This document shows, piece by piece, positions 16,568 to 22,275 of a stretch of DNA of 22,275 nucleotides. The stretch is from Gammaproteobacteria bacterium (lineage in GTDB: Bacteria; Pseudomonadota; Gammaproteobacteria; HK1): assembly GCA_022822245.1 (NCBI GenBank), contig JAJECB010000274.1, positions 1-22,275 of the forward strand. Reading direction: 5' to 3'. Under the pieces are notes generated by a model. That model was not told where the DNA came from and made no database searches. It saw nothing but the letters and a program-made list of their open reading frames with translations. The translations under genes were made by a program, and so were the position numbers. How positions within the stretch are numbered: the first letter of the stretch is position 1; the number at the start of each line of letters is the position of its first letter.

Positions 16568-17206
16568 ATGCAGCAGGTCGCGATTATCGACTTCGGAATG
16601 GGGAACCTGCGCTCCGTCGAGAAGGCGGTCCGGTACGTGGGCGGCGATGCGGTCGACGTGCTGGTCACCGCCGATCCGGAGCGAGTCGCGGCCGCGGACC
16701 GGGTCGTCTTCCCCGGCCAGGGCGCGATCGGAGACTGCATGGCCGAGCTTGCCGCCCACGGCCTGGAAGCGTGCGTGCAGGACGCGATCCGGGAGAAGCC
16801 GTTCCTCGGCATCTGCATCGGCCTCCAGGCGCTCATGGAAGAGAGCGAGGAGGACGGCGGCACGCGGGGTCTCGCCGCGTTCCGCGGACGGGTCACCCGC
16901 TTCCCGCCCCGCGACCTCGCCACCGGGAGCCGGCTCAAGGTACCGCACATGGGCTGGAACCAGGTCCGGCAAGCGACCCCGCACCCGCTCTGGCGCGGGA
17001 TCGAGGACCAGGAACGGTTCTACTTCGTCCACAGCTACTACGTGGAGCCCGCGGAACCCGGCCTCGTCGCGGGCAGCACCGACTACGCGGTCCGATTCAC
17101 CGCCGCCCTCGCGGCGGGCAACGTCTTCGCGGTCCAGTTCCACCCGGAGAAGAGCCAGCGCCCCGGCCTCCAGCTCCTCCGCAACTTCTTCGACTGGCGC
17201 CCCTGA
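16568..17206 (+). CDS. hisH: Imidazole glycerol phosphate synthase glutaminase subunit
   Basis: The 212-residue class I glutamine amidotransferase has the nucleophile Cys83 in GICIGLQ and the triad His192/Glu194 in FHPEKSQ. The N-terminal IIDFGMGNLRSVEKA and PGQGAIGDCM oxyanion region are typical of HisH. It supplies ammonia to HisF for imidazole glycerol phosphate synthesis. ATG 16568 is supported by a GGAGCG about 9 bases upstream. In many proteobacteria hisA and hisF follow hisH directly. Here they do not: a DUF4143 ATPase gene occupies that position. Confidence 0.97.
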   Translation: MQQVAIIDFGMGNLRSVEKAVRYVGGDAVDVLVTADPERVAAADRVVFPGQGAIGDCMAELAAHGLEACVQDAIREKPFLGICIGLQALMEESEEDGGTRGLAAFRGRVTRFPPRDLATGSRLKVPHMGWNQVRQATPHPLWRGIEDQERFYFVHSYYVEPAEPGLVAGSTDYAVRFTAALAAGNVFAVQFHPEKSQRPGLQLLRNFFDWRP

Positions 17207-17367
17207 TCGCCGGCTCCGACGCCCTCCCAGCTCAGGAATCACCGGGAACGACCCGATCCGCGTTCGGGGGGCCAATCCCGCCGGCCCCGACGAACCACCG
17301 ATGCCCGCTTTACCGCCCGCCCTCGTCCTCCAGGAGGTGTCTCGGCGCATCCATATCGAGGACACGG

Positions 17368-17397
17368 TTCACGTATCCGGCAGATCTGAAGTAGACT
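17368..17397 (+). promoter_or_regulatory. Possible sigma70-like promoter for a leaderless DUF4143 ATPase mRNA
   Basis: TTCACG (17368-17373) and TAGACT (17392-17397) are separated by 18 bp. The -10 box ends 6 bases before the ATG at 17404, and no Shine-Dalgarno sequence precedes that ATG. This would place the transcript start at or next to the start codon. Confidence 0.35.
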
Positions 17398-17403
17398 GAC
17401 GAT

Positions 17404-18600
17404 ATGCCAGTCGATTGGATTGAAAGAACTTTTCAGCCGGTGCTGACCACCCCGGCCGCTCAACTGCGGCTCTTTCCGGTGTGGCTGCTGCTGGGGCCGC
17501 GCCAGGTTGGAAAGAGCTCGCTGCTGCACAAGTGTGCGCGCGGTCATGCGTACGTCAACCTCGATGACCTCACGACAAGGGAGCGCGCCAATCGGGACCC
17601 GGCCCTGTTCGTGCGGGAGCTCCGTCCTCCGTTCACCATCGACGAGATCCAGTACGCGCCTGGTCTCCTGAGCCCCATCAAGCAGCTCGTGGACGCGGGC
17701 GATCTCGCACCCGGTGCGGTCCGGCTGACCGGTTCCCAGAACTTCCAGGTGATGGAAGGCGTCACGGAAACCCTCGCCGGCAGGGTCGCCATCCTCAATC
17801 TGCTGGGACTCTCCGACGACGAGAAGAGGCTTCCGCGAGTCCTGCCACCCGACGACTACTTCCGATGGCTGCTCGAAACCGGATTCCCCAAGCTCCATGG
17901 AATCGAAGACCGCGCCACGCGCGATCTGTACCTCTCGTCCTACATGCAGACCTACATCGAGCGGGACATCCGGGAATTGCTGAGGATCGAGAAGCGCCGG
18001 GAGTTCGAGACCTTCGTCAAGCTCTGCGCGTTGCGGACGGGACAGATTGTCAACTACCACGACCTCGCGCGCGACGCCAACGTGTCTCCCGCCACCGTCA
18101 AGGACTGGCTCAGCGTGCTCGAAGACGGATTCCTCGTCAAATTGCTGCCTCCCTACTTCACCAATCGAACCCGGAGAATGACGAAGAGCCCCAAGCTGTA
18201 CTTTCTGGACGCCGGGCTGGCGGCCTGGCTCGGCGGCTGGCGGAACGCCCCGGAAGCAAGGCTCGGCCCGATGGGCGGGGCGTTGTTCGAGACGCACGTA
18301 CTGGCCGACGTCTTCAAGCGCTTCCGTCATCGTGCACGGGAAGTCCGGGTCCACTTCTGGCGCACCCGAGATGGTCAGGAAATCGACTTTCTCGTCGAGA
18401 ACGACGGAAAGACCTTTCCCGTCGAGGTCAAGCTCGGCTCTCCCCGATACGCGGCGCTCCCCGCGTTGGAGAGAATTGCCGAACCGAGCTGGCAGGACGG
18501 GCAGATAGTGTCCCTCGTCGCCGAGGCGGAGCCCGTCCGGCTCGACGACGGCTGGTCCTTGTGCTCACCGGGCGCGCTGAGCTTCGGCACTGTCGACTGA
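17404..18600 (+). CDS. AAA ATPase with DUF4143 / PD-(D/E)XK C-terminal domain
   Basis: This 398-residue protein has a P-loop GPRQVGKSS (31-39) and a Walker B-like FTIDEIQ (77-83). A winged-helix-like region around 210-250 contains VSPATVKDWLSVLED. A C-terminal nuclease-like domain contains HFWRTRDGQEIDFLV, with Asp328, Glu341 and Lys343 forming the D...ExK pattern (VEVKLG). The architecture is that of the AAA_14/DUF4143 ATPases common in accessory genome regions. Their molecular role is unproven; a toxin or defence link is often proposed. Codon use is less GC-biased at the 5' end than in the his genes, and the gene interrupts the expected his order, so horizontal acquisition is likely. Confidence 0.9.
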   Translation: MPVDWIERTFQPVLTTPAAQLRLFPVWLLLGPRQVGKSSLLHKCARGHAYVNLDDLTTRERANRDPALFVRELRPPFTIDEIQYAPGLLSPIKQLVDAGDLAPGAVRLTGSQNFQVMEGVTETLAGRVAILNLLGLSDDEKRLPRVLPPDDYFRWLLETGFPKLHGIEDRATRDLYLSSYMQTYIERDIRELLRIEKRREFETFVKLCALRTGQIVNYHDLARDANVSPATVKDWLSVLEDGFLVKLLPPYFTNRTRRMTKSPKLYFLDAGLAAWLGGWRNAPEARLGPMGGALFETHVLADVFKRFRHRAREVRVHFWRTRDGQEIDFLVENDGKTFPVEVKLGSPRYAALPALERIAEPSWQDGQIVSLVAEAEPVRLDDGWSLCSPGALSFGTVD

Positions 18601-18883
18601 CAAGAAATGTCGGGCGCTCCATCCGGGGAAGCAAAGAGAATCGGAGGGGGCGACATGACGAACTCGACACCCCGCACCGTTCAGCAGCTCTCTCGGCCCG
18701 CCGCACGATCCGGAAAATCCGGGGCCGTTTTGCGCGAGCGGCTCGGAAGCGAAGGCGCAGCTCGAAGACGATTCGCGTCTGGGGCCTGCCGCGCGCCGCC
18801 TCGTGCAGCAGCACAAATTGCCCGATGACTCCGTTGGCAAGCATCCCCGTGACGGTGTTGACGACCTCCTTCGGGCCGGGTTG
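18601..18883. other. Junction region between the DUF4143 gene and the LOTUS fragment
   Basis: Apart from the weak small ORF at 18655-18828, no gene is confidently assigned. On the - strand the frame of the LOTUS fragment continues (VVNTVTGMLANGVIGQFVLL and beyond) without known homology. The region looks like recombined remnants. Confidence 0.4.
18655..18828 (+). CDS. Possible small ORF with strong ribosome site
   Basis: A 57-residue frame starts at ATG 18655, seven bases after an excellent GGAGG site, and lies 54 bp after the DUF4143 ATPase gene. The product is Arg/Ala-rich with no recognisable domain. The second half runs antisense to sequence just outside the LOTUS fragment. It may be a truncated 5' end of a lost gene or a chance frame. 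Confidence 0.25.
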   Translation: MTNSTPRTVQQLSRPAARSGKSGAVLRERLGSEGAARRRFASGACRAPPRAAAQIAR

Positions 18884-19109
18884 CTTGGGCTTGGCGGGCG
18901 CTGCCTTCCTGCTCGCGGCCTTGGGGCGGATATGGATGCCTCCTCCCGCGCTCTTGCGCACTTCGAAGCCGCCGGACTTGGTGACCAGGGTGCTCAGGTT
19001 GTGGCAGCCGTAGGTGCAGGGATCGAAGTCCGGCACCGCGCCCTGAATCCGGCTGCCCACCGTGCCGAGATGCGCCCAGCCGTCGTCGTCGCTGTCTTCC
19101 ATGGCCCTC
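18884..19109. repeat. Direct repeat copy A (226 bp)
   Basis: It aligns without gaps to 20443-20668. I count 17 mismatches, about 92% identity, and the first 60 bases are identical. Thirteen of the 17 differences are silent in the LOTUS frame. It lies on the far side of the AAA ATPase gene from copy B, in the same orientation. Confidence 0.9.
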
Positions 19110-19138
19110 GCGACGATCCGTACCGCAAGCGGTCGCAA
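18884..19138 (-). pseudogene. Orphan LOTUS/OST-HTH fragment (duplicate 3' end of the NYN-LOTUS gene)
   Basis: From 19109 to 18884 the - strand encodes about 75 residues nearly identical to residues 177-251 of the NYN-LOTUS protein at 20440-21195, with four substitutions (N to H, R to C, P to H, T to A). The NYN domain is missing. A TTG at 19138, next to the stop of the AAA ATPase, or an ATG at 19103 could start a short product. The normal TAG after KPK is absent, so the frame runs on into unrelated sequence as far as 18428. It may be a displaced gene end rather than a functional gene. Confidence 0.6.
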
Positions 19139-19141
19139 CAG

Positions 19142-20263
19142 TCACCGGCGCCGGACATAGTGCATCAGGCTGGGGATCCCCGCCTGCCACCGATCGCCCG
19201 CCCCGGGCGGTTTCCAGACGTAGCCGACCGCGGACAACCGATCGCGGCACTGCACTATCTCCGAGATCGAGTCGAGCGACAGGGCGCGGGCAATGACGGC
19301 GTTCAACTCGTCCTGGGTGAGCGTTGCCCGTTCATCGAAGGCATCCGCCGCGAACACCGCGACCCGAAGCAGGTCCTGCCGTTCCAGCTCGTCCCGCCGG
19401 TGTTCATAGTAGGCGTTTCGTTCGATGTCGAACGCCGGGCTGGTCCGCGCGACCAGCGCATCGTCGATCGCCGTCACCGAGCTCTGCGTCGCCACGTCCC
19501 AAAGTGCCGCACCCCAAAGCTGCACGAAGTACGGATAATGCTGGGTCTCACTGAGGACCCGTGGCAGAACCCCATCCTCGAACACGATGGCAGGGTCCTG
19601 CTCTGCCAGCGGTCGCGCCAGGGCCGCGGCGGCGGCGGTCTTGTCCAGCAACCCCACGCCCAGGTGCTTGGCGCGGTTCCAGAACGTCGCCGACATGCGG
19701 TTGAGGTGGGGCTCCAAACCGGGCGTGCCTGCCAGCGCCAACAGGAACGGTGCAGTTGCCGCCACGGATTGGCTGGCGTTGAGGAGCGCGCGTCCGACAT
19801 CCTCGTCCAACGTGTGGGCCTCGTCCAGGAGGATGACCAACGCCCGATGCCGGCAACGCAGGGTCAGCAAGTCGGTCAGGGTGCCCGGGTTGTCGCCCAG
19901 CTCCCAGCCGAGCCGTCCGATGCCGATGGAGACGGAGAGGGTGTCCGGAAGCATCGTCCTGAAGCGGCCCGGCGGCACGAGCGCCGTCGCGAGCGCGTCA
20001 AGGCTCGGCAGGTCGCTGGGGGTGCGCCACACGACATCGACGTTCCCGACCGCCTCGATCTCCCGTTGAAACCACCGCAACAACACCGTCTTGCCATTCC
20101 CCCGAGGGCCGGACAGCACTGCATCCCGGGGGGCGCCCCGCCCTGCCTGAACATAGGCGAAGAGTCGTTTCAGCTCGGTCTGTTCGGTTTCCCGGCCGGC
20201 CAGAAAGGGCGGCAGCAGCCCGCGTCCGGGGACGAACGGATTGATGGACGGCGGCTCGGGCAT
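19142..20263 (-). CDS. AAA ATPase (AAA_16/ORC-like), accessory
   Basis: The 373-residue protein has a sensor-type AAA core: FLAGRETEQTELKRLF before the P-loop, Walker A GPRGNGKT (52-59), and Walker B VILLDEAH (143-150). The C-terminal third contains YPYFVQLWGAALWD, then a helical region ending in WQAGIPSLMHYVRRR, which may be a winged-helix domain. It resembles the ATPase part of STAND/ORC-like proteins, but no receptor or effector domain is fused. It lies between a complete NYN-LOTUS gene upstream and a duplicate LOTUS fragment downstream, all on the - strand. A role with the NYN nuclease is possible but unproven. Confidence 0.85.
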   Translation of the reverse strand: MPEPPSINPFVPGRGLLPPFLAGRETEQTELKRLFAYVQAGRGAPRDAVLSGPRGNGKTVLLRWFQREIEAVGNVDVVWRTPSDLPSLDALATALVPPGRFRTMLPDTLSVSIGIGRLGWELGDNPGTLTDLLTLRCRHRALVILLDEAHTLDEDVGRALLNASQSVAATAPFLLALAGTPGLEPHLNRMSATFWNRAKHLGVGLLDKTAAAAALARPLAEQDPAIVFEDGVLPRVLSETQHYPYFVQLWGAALWDVATQSSVTAIDDALVARTSPAFDIERNAYYEHRRDELERQDLLRVAVFAADAFDERATLTQDELNAVIARALSLDSISEIVQCRDRLSAVGYVWKPPGAGDRWQAGIPSLMHYVRRR

Positions 20264-20439
20264 GACGAGAAAATAGCAGAGTTCGTGAGGGGGCCGCCAA
20301 ACTTGCGGTCATCGAACGGACTTGAAGTACGGAGGAGCGGCATGCAGATCGATGCCGACTCCGAATCGGTCGAGCGCCCGTCGAAGTCCCCCTGCGTCAC
20401 TCCCGCGTCGGGCGCGGGGATCCTGCGGGGTGGGGCGGG

Positions 20440-21195
20440 CTACTTGGGCTTGGCGGGCGCTGCCTTCCTGCTCGCGGCCTTGGGGCGGATATGGATGCCT
20501 CCGCCCGTGCTCTTGCGCACTTCGAATCCGCCGGATTTCGTGACCAGGGTGCTCAGGTTGGGACAGCCGTAGGTGCGGGGATCGAAGTCCGGCACCGCGC
20601 CCTGAATCCGGCTTCCCACGGTTCCGAGATTGGCCCAGCCATCGTCATCGCTGTCCTCCATGGCTCTCTTGATGAGCGCCACCGCCTTCTTCGGCGACTC
20701 CTTCTTCTCCGATCCCGCGCCCGCCGCCGCGCTCGCCTTGTCAGGGCTCGCGGCGACGAGGTTCTCCACGTAGATGAAACGGTTGCAGGCGTTCTTGAAC
20801 GCTTCCGGGGTCTTGCGCTCGCCGAAGCCGTAGACCGGAAGCCCATCCTCGCGCAGGCGCTGCGCGAGCCGCGTGAAATCGCTGTCCGAGCTCACGAGGC
20901 AGAAGCCGTCGAGCTTGCCCTTGTGCATGAGATCCATCGCGTCGATGACGAGGGCGATGTCGGCCGCGTTCTTGCCCGTCGTGTTGCTGCGCTGCTGGTG
21001 CTGGAGGATCGCGAGCGACTTGATCGCGCCGTCCCACCCCTGGAGCCGGTTGTTCGAGAAGTCGCCGTAGATGCGCCGCACGTTGGCCTCGCCGAGCTTG
21101 ACGATCTCCTCGAAGATCGCCTGTGCATAGCGGGCGCTGGTGTTGTCGGCGTCGATCAGCACCGCCAAGCTTGCGTCCTGTCCGTTCTTCGCCAT
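20440..21195 (-). CDS. NYN-domain putative RNase with C-terminal LOTUS (OST-HTH) domain
   Basis: This 251-residue protein combines a PIN-like NYN nuclease domain (about 8-148) with a LOTUS/OST-HTH RNA-binding domain (about 170-238). The acidic metal-site residues are visible in VLIDADN (Asp15, Asp17), AADIALVIDAMD (Asp79, Asp85) and SSDSDF (Asp104, Asp106). The linker is Ala/Lys/Ser-rich, and the tail ARKAAPAKPK-like end is basic. By family knowledge such proteins cleave or bind RNA. The gene ends 176 bp before the AAA ATPase start. Its 3' end is duplicated at 18884-19109. Confidence 0.9.
   Translation of the reverse strand: MAKNGQDASLAVLIDADNTSARYAQAIFEEIVKLGEANVRRIYGDFSNNRLQGWDGAIKSLAILQHQQRSNTTGKNAADIALVIDAMDLMHKGKLDGFCLVSSDSDFTRLAQRLREDGLPVYGFGERKTPEAFKNACNRFIYVENLVAASPDKASAAAGAGSEKKESPKKAVALIKRAMEDSDDDGWANLGTVGSRIQGAVPDFDPRTYGCPNLSTLVTKSGGFEVRKSTGGGIHIRPKAASRKAAPAKPK
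20443..20668. repeat. Direct repeat copy B (226 bp), 3' end of the NYN-LOTUS gene
   Basis: This is the in-place copy, encoding the LOTUS domain and C-terminal tail up to the lysine before the stop. It matches copy A at 18884-19109 in the same orientation. The distance between equivalent bases is 1559 bp, and the interval contains the AAA ATPase gene. Confidence 0.9.
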
Positions 21196-21411
21196 GGCTT
21201 CTACCCGCGCGTGCCTCGCCTCTGTACGCCTTCGACAGCGTGGACATTCTGCCGTGTCCGCGGCCGCCGTACTACGGGCCCGGAACGACGCTCCCCCCTG
21301 GGTTGACGCGATCGAGCGGCTGCGCCCTGGTCCGGATCACCCGTCGAGTGACCCGTCGGAGGCCCATGCCCGCCCCTCCCCGATCAGCCAGCGTATTCCG
21401 CGCCGAAATCC

Positions 21412-22275
21412 TCAGTTGAGGCGTGCGCCGCTCCCCGCGTCGAAGAGGTGGCACCAGTCGCGGTCGAAGTCGAACGCCACCGGGTCGCCGGGGCCGAGCG
21501 GGGAATCGGGATCGACCTTGGCGACGAGCGGCGCGCCGGCGCCGAACTCGAAGAAGACCAGGGTCTCATCGCCGAGGGGCTCGGTCAGGGTGACGCGGCC
21601 CGCTCCGTCGTCGCTCGGGGAGACCCGGACGTGCTCGGCCCGCACGCCGAGGGTTGCGGTGCCGCCCGCCGCCTCCGACGGAGTCGAAGCGGCGAGCGGC
21701 TGCGCCACCCGCGTGGAACGGAACTCGAGGCCGTCACCTCCCCCGGCCGCGGCCACGACCTCGCCTTCCAGGAAGTTCATTGTCGGGATCCCGAAGAACC
21801 CGGCCACGAACCGCGTCGCGGGGCGCCGGTAGATCTCCAGCGGCGCCCCCACCTGCTCGATCCGCCCCCCCTGCATCACCACGATGCGGTCCGCCATCGT
21901 CATCGCCTCCGCCTGGTCGTGGGTGACGTAGACGAAGGTCGCCCCCAGCCGGTGGTGGAGGTGCTTGAGCTCCGTGCGCATGTCGAGGCGGAGCTTCGCG
22001 TCGAGGCTCGAAAGCGGCTCGTCCATGAGGAAGACGGACGGGTCGTTGACGATCGTCCGAGCCAGGGCGACCCGCTGCGCCTCGCCGCCCGAACATTCGC
22101 TGGGGCGCTTGTCGAGCAGCGCGCCGATGAACATCGCTTCGGCCGCCGCCTTCACCCGGCGCTCCACCTCGGCGGCGTCGGTCTTCTTGACCCGGAGCCC
22201 GAACGCGATGTTCTCGAACACCGTCATGTGCGGGAACAGGGCGAGGTCCTGGAACACCATGCCGAGCCCCCGCTC
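21412..22275 (-). CDS. CUT1 ABC transporter ATP-binding protein, C-terminal part (5' end outside window)
   Basis: The frame runs from the right edge to TGA 21412-21414, giving about 287 residues. The Walker A part is outside. Visible are the Q-loop ERGLGMVFQDLALFPHMTV, signature CSGGEAQRVALART, Walker B VFLMDEPLSSLDAK, H-loop YVTHDQAEAMT, and a C-terminal TOBE-like regulatory domain (from about GIPTMNFLEGEV onwards). This is the MalK/UgpC architecture that energises CUT1 sugar importers. The signature has CSGGEAQ in place of the usual LSGGQRQ. It could serve the permeases at 905-2699, which have no adjacent ATPase, but a transporter operon beyond the window edge is equally possible. Confidence 0.93.
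   Translation of the reverse strand, partial: ERGLGMVFQDLALFPHMTVFENIAFGLRVKKTDAAEVERRVKAAAEAMFIGALLDKRPSECSGGEAQRVALARTIVNDPSVFLMDEPLSSLDAKLRLDMRTELKHLHHRLGATFVYVTHDQAEAMTMADRIVVMQGGRIEQVGAPLEIYRRPATRFVAGFFGIPTMNFLEGEVVAAAGGGDGLEFRSTRVAQPLAASTPSEAAGGTATLGVRAEHVRVSPSDDGAGRVTLTEPLGDETLVFFEFGAGAPLVAKVDPDSPLGPGDPVAFDFDRDWCHLFDAGSGARLN

Noticed and set aside
17268..17288. GGGGCC/GGCCCC inverted repeat after hisH as a terminator
   Set aside because: There is no U-run after it and the stem is only 6 bp in very GC-rich DNA.
1..22275. CRISPR array, tRNA/rRNA genes, transposases
   Set aside because: No regularly spaced short repeats, cloverleaf-like sequence, rRNA signature or DDE-type transposase sequence was seen on either strand.

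Overview
The window is GC-rich, densely coding DNA that looks like a chromosome fragment from a high-GC Pseudomonadota (proteobacterium). The basis is the gene families present: a CUT1-type sugar ABC transporter, the lactate-utilisation genes lutABC, histidine genes hisC/hisB/hisH, an AmpG-like transporter, and a CcdA-type membrane protein beside a Tat/Sec-exported thioredoxin-like protein. No tRNA, rRNA, CRISPR array or recognisable insertion sequence was seen. TGA, TAG and TAA-type ends are all normal here, so the code is standard. Both window ends cut through ABC-transporter genes.

Region 1 (1-2699, + strand) holds the end of a sugar-binding protein and two CUT1 inner-membrane permeases. 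Facing it (2740-6323, - strand) are a mandelate-racemase-type enolase-superfamily enzyme, an AmpG/PAT-like MFS transporter and an SDR oxidoreductase. Together these look like uptake and dehydration/oxidation of a sugar acid or similar polyol-derived substrate. Region 2 (6401-7669, - strand) is a thiol-redox pair: a CcdA/DsbD-like membrane protein and an exported thioredoxin-fold protein whose reading frame is interrupted by a single in-frame TGA exactly at the first cysteine of its CxxC motif. This is the strongest discovery candidate in the window: a UxxC selenoprotein, with a SECIS-like hairpin directly downstream of the UGA.

Region 3 (7766-11567) contains an acetolactate-synthase-like ThDP enzyme, an unrecognised protein made of two diverged copies of one domain, a divergent SDR, and a solitary HicB-like protein. 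Region 4 (11618-17206) has hisC, lutC, lutB and lutA on the - strand and hisB and hisH on the + strand, so an Fe-S lactate oxidation system is embedded between histidine-biosynthesis genes. Region 5 (17404-21195) looks like an accessory island: a DUF4143-type ATPase, a second AAA ATPase and a NYN-LOTUS putative RNase. A 226-bp segment encoding the LOTUS end is present twice and brackets the second ATPase. The window ends with a UgpC/MalK-type ABC ATPase (21412 to the end, - strand), which may be the energiser for the region 1 permeases, since no ATPase gene follows those permeases.
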